This document shows positions 10,141 through 18,691 of a stretch of 64,000 nucleotides of DNA, piece by piece. The notes under the pieces are model-generated. The model was given only the letters and a program-made list of their open reading frames with translations. It had not been told where the DNA came from and made no database searches. Location: the NCBI GenBank assembly GCA_958295935.1, contig OY282385.1, forward strand, positions 2,087,545 through 2,151,544. Direction: 5' to 3'. The translations under genes and the position numbers were made by a program. This DNA is from an uncultured Dehalococcoidia bacterium. GTDB taxonomy: Bacteria; Chloroflexota; Dehalococcoidia; Lucifugimonadales; Lucifugimonadaceae. How positions within the stretch are numbered: the stretch's first letter is position 1; each line of letters opens with the position of its first letter.

Positions 10141-11052
10141 TCATGGACGACGAGCCCCCGCAGCATTCAGACGAACCTTCCACACGCAGGTCGTCGCCGC
10201 GATGAACAAAGTCTGATAGTCAGACATCCCAAACGCACAGTTAGCCGCCACCTCAGGCGTCCGAATCTTGCCCAACATGTCCCCGGCAGGCGAAAAGACC
10301 TGCACCCCGTCGCCAGCGGCAACGTACAGGTTGCCATCCGTATCCACGCGCATACCGTCCGGAACCACTGGATCCACCACCGCCACAACACGAGGATTCT
10401 CGATAGCGCGCCCGCCCTCCGTAACGTCGAACGACATCACGTGGTGATTGCGAAACTCCCCGTGCGTGCGACCGCTGTCACCCGCGTACAACACCGACTC
10501 GTCAGGTGAGAACGCCAACCCGTTCGGTTTGTCGAACTCCTCGCACATCGATTCCACCTCGCCGGAAACAGGGTCCACCCGGTACAACCGGTTGCGGTCC
10601 TGCTCCTGCATCCTTCCGTCCCCGATCTCACCGATCAGTACCCCGTAGTCAGGATCCGTGAACCAGATCGAACCGTCCGACTTCACCACTACGTCGTTCG
10701 GAGACGTAAAGCGCCCGCCGCGGTAGCGCTCCGCCACGGGAACTAGCGAGCCGTCCTCCTCCTCCCGCACGATACGACGCCCGGAGGTCTCGCAAGACAC
10801 CACCAGACCCTCCCGGTCTATCGTGTTCCCGTTTGCCCGACCCGCCGGCTGCCTGAACACACCCACGCCCCCGGACTCCGACCACTGCATGATCCGGTCG
10901 TTGAAGAAATCGCTCCAGATCAACACGCCCGCGCGAGGATGCCAGGTAGTCCCCTCGCTGAAGATCATCCCGTCCGAAACGAGATCCACGCCGCGGGCCC
11001 CGCCCGCGATACGTTGGAACTCTGGGGAAAACGACTCGAAACTCTCAGGCAT
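10141..11052 (-). CDS. SMP-30/gluconolactonase family protein
   Basis: 303-residue beta-propeller lactonase, paralogue of the next gene downstream. Key segments are [42 protein letters not shown] and [22 protein letters not shown], holding the metal-binding Glu, Asn and Asp of the family. The start has a near-perfect AGGAGG ribosome binding site about 6 bases upstream, the best in this operon. It follows the aldehyde dehydrogenase by 57 bp. Together, a dehydrogenase that makes a lactone or acid and a lactonase that opens it fit a sugar-oxidation route into 6-phosphogluconate or 2-keto-3-deoxy acids; that pathway is inference. Confidence 0.9.
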   Translation of the reverse strand: MPESFESFSPEFQRIAGGARGVDLVSDGMIFSEGTTWHPRAGVLIWSDFFNDRIMQWSESGGVGVFRQPAGRANGNTIDREGLVVSCETSGRRIVREEEDGSLVPVAERYRGGRFTSPNDVVVKSDGSIWFTDPDYGVLIGEIGDGRMQEQDRNRLYRVDPVSGEVESMCEEFDKPNGLAFSPDESVLYAGDSGRTHGEFRNHHVMSFDVTEGGRAIENPRVVAVVDPVVPDGMRVDTDGNLYVAAGDGVQVFSPAGDMLGKIRTPEVAANCAFGMSDYQTLFIAATTCVWKVRLNAAGARRP

Positions 11053-11109
11053 CCGGCAACCTCCTTCACAAGAAAAGGGCAGAGACAGCCCCGAGGTCCG
11101 CGCAACCGC

Positions 11110-12525
11110 TCAAGAGCGGTGCACGACAACCATCTTCACCTCGGTCATCTCATCGATTGCGTACGGAGGGCCTTCCTTGCCCATACCGCTGTCCTTAAGG
11201 CCCCCGTAAGGCATCAGGTCCGCACGGAACTGAGTCCCGCCGTTGATGTTCAAATTCCCGGAATCCACCTCCAACGCAAACTTCAACGCACTGTCGATGT
11301 TCTCCGTGAATATCGCCGCCGAAAGACCAAACCGAGTGTCATTCGCATACTCGATCGCCTCGTCTATGTCGCTCACCGGAGTCACCCCCACCGCCGGCCC
11401 AAAAAGCTCGTCACGAGAAAAGCGCATGTCCGGGGTAACGTCCGCAAGCACCGCAGGCATCACCATCGCATGATCCCTACCGCCCCCGGTTACCAGACGA
11501 GCCCCGGAACCAACGGCCTCCCCGATCCAACTCTCCACACGCTCCGCATCGTTCTGACGAACCATAGGCCCAACCTTTATAGCGCTGTTCTCAGGGTCCC
11601 CAACCGACAACGCCTCCACCTTCGGCGTAAGCGCGTCGAGATAGTCCCCATACACCGACCGATCCACTATCACCCGCTGCGTCGATATGCACACCTGCCC
11701 CGCGTTGGAATAACCGCTCTGAACGGTCGCGTCCGTCACCTTCTCCATGTCAGCGTCAGGAAGGACGATCAACGGAGAATTGGAACCCAACTCCATAGTC
11801 ACCTTCTTCAAACCCGCGGTGTGAGTGATGTGCTCCCCAACCTCTTGGCTCCCCGTGAACGACACCTTTCTGACCCCCGGATGAGACACCAGCGCATCGC
11901 CGATAGCGCCGCCCGATCCCGTCACGCACTGGATCGCCTCCGGGGGCAAACCCGCCTCCAGAAACGCCTCGGTCAACTTGAGCGACGAAAGAGGAGTGTC
12001 GCTCGCAGGCTTGATGATCACAGCATTCCCCCCGGCAATCGCAGGCCCCACCTTGTGCGCCACCAGGTTCAGGGGAAAGTTGAACGGAGCTATCGCCGCT
12101 ACCACTCCAACAGGACAACGAACCGTGAAGCCGAACTTCATCGCGTTGCCGGGCGCAGCATCCAGCGGTATCACCTCCCCGTAGAGACGCTTCGCCTCCT
12201 CAGCAGACCACGTTATCGTCTGGATCGCACGATCCGCCTCCATCAGACCCTCGCCAATGATCTTCCCCTCTTCACGCGTGATCGTCCTCCCAAAGTCCTC
12301 CTTCCGCTCCCGTATGATCTCCGCAACCCGCATCAGCAACTCATAGCGCTCATACGACGTCAATCCACGCATCGCCTTGGCCCCGCGCTCAGCGCTCCTG
12401 ACCGCAAGGTCTATGTCCTCCGCCGTAGCCATCGGAACCGTATCGAACGCCTCGCCGGTGAAAGGATTCACAACCTCCATCTGACGGGAACCCTCCAACC
12501 ACTCTCCGCACGCATACATCTTCAT
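11110..12525 (-). CDS. NAD(P)-dependent aldehyde dehydrogenase
   Basis: A 471-residue ALDH-superfamily enzyme that oxidises an aldehyde to a carboxylate. Motifs: PFNFPLNLVAHKVGPAIAGG (oxyanion-hole Asn and cofactor binding), KPASDTPLSSLKL, SFTGSQEVGEHI, the general-base glutamate in VTMELGSNSPLIV and the catalytic cysteine in NAGQVCISTQRV. The start is the ATG at 12525 (MKMYACGEWLEG) with GGAGCGAT in front; upstream in-frame ATGs give a non-homologous extension. The closest resemblance is to the lactaldehyde/glyceraldehyde-3-phosphate (GapN-like) branch, but the substrate cannot be read from the sequence. It is first in the - strand operon leading to the lactonases and transketolase. Confidence 0.9.
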   Translation of the reverse strand: MKMYACGEWLEGSRQMEVVNPFTGEAFDTVPMATAEDIDLAVRSAERGAKAMRGLTSYERYELLMRVAEIIRERKEDFGRTITREEGKIIGEGLMEADRAIQTITWSAEEAKRLYGEVIPLDAAPGNAMKFGFTVRCPVGVVAAIAPFNFPLNLVAHKVGPAIAGGNAVIIKPASDTPLSSLKLTEAFLEAGLPPEAIQCVTGSGGAIGDALVSHPGVRKVSFTGSQEVGEHITHTAGLKKVTMELGSNSPLIVLPDADMEKVTDATVQSGYSNAGQVCISTQRVIVDRSVYGDYLDALTPKVEALSVGDPENSAIKVGPMVRQNDAERVESWIGEAVGSGARLVTGGGRDHAMVMPAVLADVTPDMRFSRDELFGPAVGVTPVSDIDEAIEYANDTRFGLSAAIFTENIDSALKFALEVDSGNLNINGGTQFRADLMPYGGLKDSGMGKEGPPYAIDEMTEVKMVVVHRS

Positions 12526-12924
12526 GTCATCGCTCCATGTCCATCTACGCCCGCGCGATTCCAACGCGCACGGCATGACCGATTCGCCCCTGTTGCCGTG
12601 CATTGTAGCCGCCCCGTCTCGACAGTGAACAAAACCGTCCAATCTTCCTCACCGTCACCCCTGCCCAACCCCCAAGTCCATACCCGTCATAACGCCCCCT
12701 ACACTCCGCGCCGCCCGCCTTGCTCATTTCCTGCCAGCCCCCGCACAGCGCCCGTACCGCTGTCGTCGTACTCGTCCGACTTGTCCGGGCCCGCCCAGTA
12801 CCGCGTGGAAACCGCGACCTTCCCACTCTCCGCCGCGATGCCGGCCTTACGTAGACGCCCCCATTCTGCGACACTCTCCCGCGACGGAAAGCCCCATAAC
12901 CCTCGCAAGCAAAGCCCCCACTGC
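12526..12924. other. divergent intergenic region, about 400 bp
   Basis: This lies between the aldehyde dehydrogenase (-) and the alcohol dehydrogenase (+) and must hold promoters for both. A 75-codon frame on the - strand (12699-12926) has a plausible amino-acid make-up (AEWGRLRKAGIAAESGK) but no ribosome binding site or family, so I do not call it. No dispersed repeat copy is present. Confidence 0.5.
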
Positions 12925-13914
12925 ATGACCGACACCGAAAAGACGATGCCCGCGGTGCAGGCCCTCGCTCCCGGCGACCTCCGATGCATCGAGGCCAAGA
13001 CACCCGAACCCGCCCCCGGAGAAGCCCTCGTGCAAACCGCCGTCGCTTCCATATGCGGCAGCGACCTGCACATGGCAGGACTCGGATGGGGCATACCCCG
13101 ATGGCCCGCCCCGCCGGGACACCCCGGACATGAGGCCGCAGGAACCGTTATCCAATCGCGCACCCCCAGATATAGACCCGGCGACCGCGTTCTCACCGCG
13201 CCGCACATCTGGAACGCAAAATGCTTCGCCCGCTACCAGGCCATAGACGACGCACACCTCACCCCCATACCGCACGGCCTCCCGTTCCGACAAGCCGCCA
13301 TGGCACAGCAACTCGGCACCGTCATATACGCCGCCAGAAGACTCGAGAACGTACAAGGCGCCGCCTGTGCCGTCGTCGGACAGGGATCCGCAGGACTCTT
13401 CTGGAACTACATGCTAAACAGACTCGGAGCCGCCACCGTCATCGCACTAGAACCGGTCGAACACAGAAGATCCCTCGCCTCAACCTACGCGGCCGACCAC
13501 GCGCTCGATCCGGCAGACCCCTCCGCAGCCGAGTCGCTGATGGACCTGACCCGCGGCAGAGGCGCCGACATAGTCGTCGAGGCGGTCGGCAAGGCGGAAA
13601 CCCTCAGCTCAGCCTTCGACCTCGTAAGGGATGAAGGGCAGGTCATGCTGTTCGGCCTCCCCGAAACAGACGACGAAGTACCCTTCCGATTCGGCGCATT
13701 CTTCCGCAAGAGAGCCACCGCACACACCGCATTCGGCTCGCAGGAAGAACCGGGACAGCCGTGCTACGTACAGGCCCTGAACTGGATAGCCCGCGGAGAA
13801 ATAGACGTAAAGCCCATAGCCTCCCACACCCTGCCCGTAGAACACGTCCAACGCGCCTTCCAAATCGCTCGCTCCAAAGACGACCGCGCCGTCAAAGTGG
13901 CCCTGTCCTTCTGA
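12925..13914 (+). CDS. zinc-type alcohol/polyol dehydrogenase (MDR superfamily)
   Basis: 329-residue medium-chain dehydrogenase. ICGSDLHMAG gives the catalytic-zinc Cys and the following SDLH. GHPGHEAAGTVIQ carries the His-Glu ligands. GPVTVVG-type nucleotide binding is represented by CAVVGQGSAGLFWNYMLNRLG, and DIVVEAVGKAETLSSAF follows. The cysteine cluster of the structural zinc site is absent, as in sorbitol/threonine-type and shorter members. The ATG at 12925 is supported by the family N-terminus. It runs opposite to the operon and ends 14 bp from the galactonate dehydratase stop, so the two genes converge. A sugar-alcohol or sugar-acid substrate is inferred from context. Confidence 0.85.
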   Translation: MTDTEKTMPAVQALAPGDLRCIEAKTPEPAPGEALVQTAVASICGSDLHMAGLGWGIPRWPAPPGHPGHEAAGTVIQSRTPRYRPGDRVLTAPHIWNAKCFARYQAIDDAHLTPIPHGLPFRQAAMAQQLGTVIYAARRLENVQGAACAVVGQGSAGLFWNYMLNRLGAATVIALEPVEHRRSLASTYAADHALDPADPSAAESLMDLTRGRGADIVVEAVGKAETLSSAFDLVRDEGQVMLFGLPETDDEVPFRFGAFFRKRATAHTAFGSQEEPGQPCYVQALNWIARGEIDVKPIASHTLPVEHVQRAFQIARSKDDRAVKVALSF

Positions 13915-13927
13915 CCCCCCCCGCCGT

Positions 13928-15088
13928 CTACCAATCCGCCACCGATCCATCCTCGAAATAACTCTCCCCGCCCAACTCGCGGTGATAGCCGTACTCCTCG
14001 CCCTCATACCGCCCCGTCGCAACCCCCTCGTCCACCTCCACCCCCAAACCCGGCGTCTCCCACAAATCCACGTACCCGTCCACCACCCGCCAGGGACGCT
14101 TCAGCAAACCAGCGCCCAATGAAGCGTCCACCTGCTCCTGGATGAGGAAATTCGGTACGACCGCATCCACCATCATGCACGCAGCCAGAGCCAGCGGCCC
14201 GATCGCAGAGTGAGGCATGATGTGCTGGTAATACACCTCCGCATAATTCGCTATCTTCTTCAACTCCGTCGGACCTCCGCAATGCGCAACGTCCGGCTGC
14301 AACAGAGAAACGCACTGCTTCTCGATCACCTCACGGAACTCCCAACGAGAAAGCAGACGCTCACCCGTCGCTATCGGAAACGCCGCATGGTCCGATACCA
14401 GCTTCAGAGCGTCCGGGTTCTCCTGAGGAACCGGCTCCTCCACGAACATCGGACGCATACCCCGTAGCTCGTTGCAAACCTCTATCGCCAAGCCAGGCGT
14501 CATCTTGCCGTGAAAATCGAAACACAACTCAACCTCCGGCCCCACCCACTCGCGCATCATGTACGCACACTTCACGAACCTGTCGATAGTAGACGGAGGC
14601 TCGTGCGCCCGGAAAGTCTGACTCCCGGTACCAGACTTGTAGGCCGTATAGCCGGACTTGCTCAACTCAGACAAACGCGCCCGCGAACGCTCCAAACCCT
14701 CGTCCGTCAGATCGTCTATACCCCAGTGGGCATACACCCGCACCCGGTCACGCACCCGGCCACCCATCAGCGCATACGAAGGAACGCCGTAATGCTTCCC
14801 CGCAATGTCCCACAACGCAGCGTCCAGCGCAGCAATCGCCGTCATGTTGTGCGCGCCGCCACGGAAGAACGCCGACCGATACATCTGCTGCCAGTGATGC
14901 TCGATCCGCAAAGGATCCTTGCCCACCAGATACTCCGAGTACTCCCCGATCGCAGCAGGAACGGAAAAAGGCTTGCCCTCCAAAGTCCCCTCCGACCACC
15001 CATCGATGCCGCTGTCAGTAGACACCCGCACCAGCCGGGTACGAGGCCCCGGCGAAAACTGATCGACTCTCGTGACCTTCATCTTCAT
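13928..15088 (-). CDS. mandelate racemase/enolase-superfamily sugar-acid dehydratase, D-galactonate dehydratase-like
   Basis: 386 residues with the bidomain layout of the enolase superfamily. MTAIAALDAALWDIAGKHYG is the capping/barrel junction. The metal ligands are in ELCFDFHGKMTPG (Asp, followed by the His typical of the galactonate/gluconate dehydratase group), FVEEPVPQEN (Glu) and IATGERLLSRWEFREV (Glu). The C-terminal MPHSAIGPLALAAC supplies the active-site His. These features match GalD/DgoD-like dehydratases, which turn aldonic acids into 2-keto-3-deoxy acids. The substrate is not certain. It is followed 60 bp downstream of an SMP-30 lactonase on the same strand, separated by a palindromic repeat. 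Confidence 0.85.
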   Translation of the reverse strand: MKMKVTRVDQFSPGPRTRLVRVSTDSGIDGWSEGTLEGKPFSVPAAIGEYSEYLVGKDPLRIEHHWQQMYRSAFFRGGAHNMTAIAALDAALWDIAGKHYGVPSYALMGGRVRDRVRVYAHWGIDDLTDEGLERSRARLSELSKSGYTAYKSGTGSQTFRAHEPPSTIDRFVKCAYMMREWVGPEVELCFDFHGKMTPGLAIEVCNELRGMRPMFVEEPVPQENPDALKLVSDHAAFPIATGERLLSRWEFREVIEKQCVSLLQPDVAHCGGPTELKKIANYAEVYYQHIMPHSAIGPLALAACMMVDAVVPNFLIQEQVDASLGAGLLKRPWRVVDGYVDLWETPGLGVEVDEGVATGRYEGEEYGYHRELGGESYFEDGSVADW

Positions 15089-15112
15089 AACCCCCGAGAC
15101 CGTATCGTCTGT

Positions 15113-15138
15113 CGTAGGGGCGGATCGTGATCCGCCCT
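15113..15138. repeat. GTAGGGGCGG palindromic repeat, copy 1
   Basis: GGGGCGGATC and GATCCGCCCT form a perfect inverted repeat around GT. It lies between the SMP-30 and dehydratase genes. Confidence 0.85.
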
Positions 15139-15147
15139 GAGAGCAGC

Positions 15148-16065
15148 CTATGCCGGCCAGCCAAAATCCGTCTCGAACTCCGCCTTGCCCCTCGCATCCA
15201 CCCGCACCCGGTACAACTCGCCGCCCCGATGAGCCGAAAAGTCATAGCCATCAGGCTCCAGCCCGCTCGGATCCGCCCCCTCCCCCATACGAGCCGTCGT
15301 CACGTACAGATCGTTCAACTCACGCCCCCCAAACATCGCCGATGAAGTCTGAGTAGCAGGAAAATCCACCCGGCCAATCTCATTGCCGCAAGGATCGTAC
15401 TGAATCACGCAGCCGCTCCCCCATACCGCACCCCACACGTTGCCCAACGCATCCACCGTCATACCGTCCGGAACCCCCATGTCCGACCCCAAGCGCACGA
15501 ACTCCCGACGATTCGAAATCTCATGCGTCGAAGAATCGTAATCATACCGATAGATCGTCTTCGGACCGCAATCCGTGTGATAGAAAGCCCGCAGGTCGGG
15601 CGAAAACCCCATCCCGTTCGATATCGAAAGACCCGTAGCCAACTCCTCCACCGCACCGTCCGGCCTGAATCGATACAACACCCCGTTGCTCGCGCCGTCG
15701 AACATGCTGCCCGCGTAGAAACTGCCGTCCGGACCCGCAATCACGTCGTTGAAACGGTACTTGTCATCGTGATGCAGCCAAACCCAATCCGAATCCGAAC
15801 GCCACAACATAACCCCCTCCCACGTGCCCAACGTCAACCCGCCCTGCCGATTGACCGCCAGGCCGCCAACGAAAATCCCGCTATGGATAGTCCTGTGCTC
15901 GCCGCTACCGGGTGAATACTCGAAAAAACGCCCCGTGCGAATATCCGTCCAATAGAGCTTCTGCGAAGCAGGGTCCCACACCGGCCCCTCACCCACCAAC
16001 GCCTCCTCATCCCGGATCAACTCGATCTCTGAAATCAACGCGCTACTCCAATCGTCTCTGTGCAT
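15148..16065 (-). CDS. SMP-30/gluconolactonase family protein (third paralogue)
   Basis: 305-residue beta-propeller lactonase. VGEGPVWDPASQKLYWTDIR carries the metal-binding Glu of the family in its SMP-30-like form. KYRFNDVIAGPDGSFYAGSM has the Asn and Asp, and ATGLSISNGMGFSPDLRAFY and VPDGMTVDALGNVWGAVWG complete the propeller ligands. It is closer to the L-arabinolactonase/regucalcin type than to its two paralogues at 9-11 kb. The ATG at 16065 (MHRDDWSSAL) gives the normal family start. It is upstream of and probably co-transcribed with the galactonate dehydratase-like gene, which would use the opened aldonate. Confidence 0.9.
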   Translation of the reverse strand: MHRDDWSSALISEIELIRDEEALVGEGPVWDPASQKLYWTDIRTGRFFEYSPGSGEHRTIHSGIFVGGLAVNRQGGLTLGTWEGVMLWRSDSDWVWLHHDDKYRFNDVIAGPDGSFYAGSMFDGASNGVLYRFRPDGAVEELATGLSISNGMGFSPDLRAFYHTDCGPKTIYRYDYDSSTHEISNRREFVRLGSDMGVPDGMTVDALGNVWGAVWGSGCVIQYDPCGNEIGRVDFPATQTSSAMFGGRELNDLYVTTARMGEGADPSGLEPDGYDFSAHRGGELYRVRVDARGKAEFETDFGWPA

Positions 16066-16210
16066 GTACAAACGGATTCTAAGCGCCGAACCGCCCGTAG
16101 GCGAGTACCCCCGCCGCGCCATCCGCGCCCGCACCACCCGCCGCAAGCGCCCCCTGCTAGCCGCACCCACCAAATCCAAACCCAAAATCCCATGCCAGCC
16201 GCGCCCTGCG

Positions 16211-16336
16211 CTCCACCCAGGCGAGCCCCTCGATGAACCCCAATCCTATGCCGGCGCCCCTAATGCTCCACCCAGGTGAGCCCCTCGATGAACCCCAATC
16301 CTATGCCGCCGCGTCCCCCTATGCTCCACCTAGGCG
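16211..16336. repeat. imperfect tandem repeat upstream of tRNA-Leu
   Basis: A unit starting CTCCACCCAGG and running through GAGCCCCTCGATGAACCCC occurs at 16211 and 16266 (period 55) with a third partial copy at 16324. The units differ by a few substitutions. Function unknown; the remaining part of the 16066-16364 gap has no gene. Confidence 0.85.
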
Positions 16337-16364
16337 GTAAACTCAACCGTAGGACAACCTCGCC

Positions 16365-16448
16365 GGGGGAGTGGCGAAATGGTAGACGCGCATGCCTTAG
16401 GAGCATGTGCCTTCGGGCGTGTGGGTTCGAATCCCTCCTCCCCCACCA
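16365..16448 (+). tRNA. tRNA-Leu (TAG)
   Basis: Acceptor GGGGGAG pairs with CTCCCCC; the anticodon loop CTTAGGA gives TAG. A long variable arm with a TTCG loop, a GGGTTCGAATCCC T-arm and an encoded CCA end are all present. The T-stem has one apparent T:T mismatch. Confidence 0.96.
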
Positions 16449-16579
16449 ACCCAAACCACCCAGCCGCAATTCCGGTTGCCAGCGTAGGTTCTGCCTCCAA
16501 CAAATTGCATCAAGACTTGCTAGGCATGAGCGGATGAGATCGAATCGCCGGCCTCTTACGACATCGGAAAGATAGCCGC

Positions 16580-17293
16580 ATGACCTCAGAGACGCGCCCC
16601 ATAGCCATGCTCATCGATGGCGACAACGCACAGCCATCACTGATCGAACACGTGCTCGCCGAGACAGCCAGGTACGGAATCGTGACCACGCGACGCATCT
16701 ACGGCGACTGGACGACGCCGCAAATGTCCGGGTGGAAGGACTCCCTCCACTCTCACGCAGTCCAGCCCATGCAACAATTCCAATACACCGTTGGCAAGAA
16801 CGCCACCGACAGCGCTCTGATAATCGATGCCATGGACCTGCTGCACGGCGGAACCGTCCGAGGCTTCTGCATCGTTTCCAGCGACAGCGACTACACCCGG
16901 TTGGCCACGAGAATTCGTGAACAGGGGCTGTTCGTAATGGGTGTCGGGCGGTCTCACACACCCAAGGCCTTCGTGAACGCCTGCGAGGTCTTCGTCTACA
17001 CCGAAAACCTGTCTCCACAAGAGGAGAGCGAGACTCAGTTGGCCTCCTCCAACTGGACCGAGACGGCCGCGCGCGCCATTGAGATGGCCGCACAGGACGA
17101 CGGTTGGGCATTTCTAGGAGCCGTTGGCAACTACCTACGTCAATTGGACTCCGCGTTCGACTCCCGCAGCCACGGCCATAAGCAATTGTCGCTGCTCATC
17201 AAATCCCGCCCCGAGCTGTTCGAAATGCGAGAATCAAAAACCAATGGCGGACCTTCAGTCCTTTACGTGAAACTAAAATCCCAAGAGCTATAA
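16580..17293 (+). CDS. NYN-domain RNase-like protein with C-terminal OST-HTH/LOTUS domain
   Basis: 237 residues. The N-terminal NYN (PIN-like) domain shows IAMLIDGDNAQPSLIEHVL with the first catalytic aspartates, ATDSALIIDAMDLLHGG, and FCIVSSDSDYTRLATRIREQG, the classic LabA/DUF88 acidic cluster. Residues from about 165 to the end form a winged-helix OST-HTH module (GWAFLGAVGNYLRQLDSAFD), thought to bind RNA. Such proteins are predicted nucleases acting on structured RNA; the target is unknown. It starts about 130 bp after tRNA-Leu and ends before the CRISPR region. It is transcribed alone on the + strand. Confidence 0.85.
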   Translation: MTSETRPIAMLIDGDNAQPSLIEHVLAETARYGIVTTRRIYGDWTTPQMSGWKDSLHSHAVQPMQQFQYTVGKNATDSALIIDAMDLLHGGTVRGFCIVSSDSDYTRLATRIREQGLFVMGVGRSHTPKAFVNACEVFVYTENLSPQEESETQLASSNWTETAARAIEMAAQDDGWAFLGAVGNYLRQLDSAFDSRSHGHKQLSLLIKSRPELFEMRESKTNGGPSVLYVKLKSQEL

Positions 17294-17416
17294 CTCCCCG
17301 CCAGTTCCTAATTAACCCGCGCCGAACCACCCCCATAACCCCCCAACGCCCATCCATAACCCAGCCCGCCGCGCATCTTCACCACGTGCCAACCCCAGAA
17401 CCCCATCACCGCCCAT

Positions 17417-17463
17417 CCTCACCCCCATCACAAAAATCACACGAATCACAGTTCAGACCCCCG
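17417..17463. repeat. 9-bp-periodic dispersed element, copy 1
   Basis: Four successive 9-mers beginning ATCA (ending AATCACAGTT) then CAGACCCCC. Its right end overlaps the first degenerate CRISPR repeat. Confidence 0.85.
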
Positions 17464-17662
17464 CGCCTGCGAGGAAACCTATCTGGATGGCCAGAAGATA
17501 GAGAGTGCTGTGGGTCTATCCCCGCGCGTGCGGGGGAACCGAGGTGTCCACCAAATGGACGCCCTCGAAGGGAGGTCTATCCCCGCGGCTGCGGGGTAAC
17601 CGGTTGCTGCCACGTTAACCACTTGCGCCACTCAGGACTATCCCCGCGCGTGCGGGGGAACC
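17452..17662. CRISPR. CRISPR sub-array A, four repeats
   Basis: Repeats at 17452-17479 (degenerate), 17513-17540, 17574-17601 and 17635-17662 are separated by 33-bp spacers, giving a 61-bp period. The 28-bp repeat begins GGTCTATCCCCGCGCG and ends GCGGGGGAACC, with CCCCGC and GCGGGG as palindrome arms. It resembles the reverse complement of the E. coli type I-E repeat, so crRNA is probably transcribed from the - strand. No cas gene is in the window. Confidence 0.93.
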
Positions 17663-17706
17663 TTGCCTACGCCTTGCTGGATGCCCCGCTATGGCCCGAT
17701 GCTGGG

Positions 17707-18180
17707 CTACTTGGGGCCAAACACCTTGCAATCAACAACCATAAGTATATCCCCTCGATTGACCCTCGTTGTTTCGTCCCCGCCATGCATTCTCATGCCG
17801 CCAAAATTGTCCTTCATTAGGGTTACGTCCCCCATATTCCCACAAGTGAAGTCATACCTGCCTACTGGAATGTCATCACCTCCAGTCCAAGTGTTGACTC
17901 TATCCAAAGAATCGTAGAACAATTTTGGTTGGCTTGTTTTTGTTGGAGTAACGCGGGATGTTCGTTGTGCAACTGGCGTAGCCGTAGGGGGGATGTTGAG
18001 TTGCGTTGGTTGTTTGGGTTGTGCAACTGGCATGACCGTAGGCGGCGGGCTGGGTTGCACAAGTTGTGACTCATTCGTCGGTTGATTGCAGGTGCTTATG
18101 ACAATCGCGACAATTATGAGTAACACAAATGCCGTGCAAACAACGCCGATTCCGATTCCAATCTTCTTGATCATGATCAT
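17707..18180 (-). CDS. membrane-anchored secreted protein inside a CRISPR spacer position (insert 1)
   Basis: 157 residues. A single N-terminal membrane segment (GVVCTAFVLLIIVAIVIS) is followed by a Pro/Thr-rich linker of about 65 residues with PTxxPVAQ repeats, and a C-terminal domain of about 60 residues (GGDDIPVGRYDFTCGNMGDV). That domain resembles the GxDIxPGxY extracellular modules of Gram-positive-type bacteria; function unknown. The gene fills the 597 bp between CRISPR repeats at 17635-17662 and 18260-18287, with a ribosome binding site (AAGGAAG). Both flanks are near-identical copies of one 33-bp spacer (17663-17695 and 18227-18259). Its GC content is visibly lower than that of the chromosomal genes, which suggests foreign origin. 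Confidence 0.7.
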   Translation of the reverse strand: MIMIKKIGIGIGVVCTAFVLLIIVAIVISTCNQPTNESQLVQPSPPPTVMPVAQPKQPTQLNIPPTATPVAQRTSRVTPTKTSQPKLFYDSLDRVNTWTGGDDIPVGRYDFTCGNMGDVTLMKDNFGGMRMHGGDETTRVNRGDILMVVDCKVFGPK

Positions 18181-18259
18181 TCTTCCTTTTCGACCTACTC
18201 AACCATCCTGGCGTTGCAGTGTCTGATTGCCTACGCCGTCCTGGATGCCCCGCTATGGC

Positions 18260-18348
18260 CAACTATCCCCGCGCGTGCGGGGGAACCGGGAAGAATCGGA
18301 AGCCTACGCGGCGCAGGAAGCAACTATCCCCGCGCGTGCGGGGGAACC
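18260..18348. CRISPR. CRISPR sub-array B, two repeats
   Basis: Repeats at 18260-18287 and 18321-18348 with one 33-bp spacer. Both start CAACTATCC instead of GGTCTATCC, a variant shared only by this pair, and end GCGGGGGAACC. Confidence 0.92.
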
Positions 18349-18651
18349 TCAGCCATCCTTGCGTTCCTGCGCTACCTCGTCATTCAGTGCCTTGAAACGG
18401 CGTAGAGATTCCCCAACGCTTACAATCTTGGCCCAATTTGTCGCTATCCACGCCCACCCCAACGCTGTAGGAATGAGTAGGCCAATCGCCAGCAACGCAC
18501 GCTGAACGGCCGGGTTGGGAACAACGGGAGAGCGAAGTAGCAGCCACCAGCTCATCGTTTCCATCGCGTCGAAAACCGACCGCGTGTAAAACGCCGTGTA
18601 GACCAACAATCCAGAGATCGCCAGCATCAATATCACAAATCCTATTGCCAT
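18349..18651 (-). CDS. small two-TM membrane protein inside a CRISPR spacer position (insert 2)
   Basis: 100 residues with two hydrophobic helices: an N-terminal FVILMLAISGLLVYTAFY and a second around ALLAIGLLIPTALGWAWIAT. A charged tail follows. I recognise no family; size and layout would suit a phage or plasmid small membrane protein. The last base of its stop codon directly abuts the CRISPR repeat ending at 18348. The start codon has an AAGGAG ribosome binding site, and the insert ends 40 bp later at the next repeat (18692). The whole insert of 343 bp is thus one complete gene with its translation signal and nothing else. Confidence 0.7.
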   Translation of the reverse strand: MAIGFVILMLAISGLLVYTAFYTRSVFDAMETMSWWLLLRSPVVPNPAVQRALLAIGLLIPTALGWAWIATNWAKIVSVGESLRRFKALNDEVAQERKDG

Positions 18652-18691
18652 CTTTCAGTTCTCCTTGCCACCGCTCACGCGGTACCAGCCC

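Noticed and set aside
10939-13914. A 991-codon open frame on the + strand
   Set aside because: It runs antisense through the aldehyde dehydrogenase and only stays open because of base composition. Only its last 329 codons, from 12925, are the alcohol dehydrogenase.
15113-15138. Palindromic repeats as rho-independent terminators
   Set aside because: The stems are strong but lack a following T run in either direction and occur within coding sequence at 46.9 kb, so a general terminator role is unsupported.
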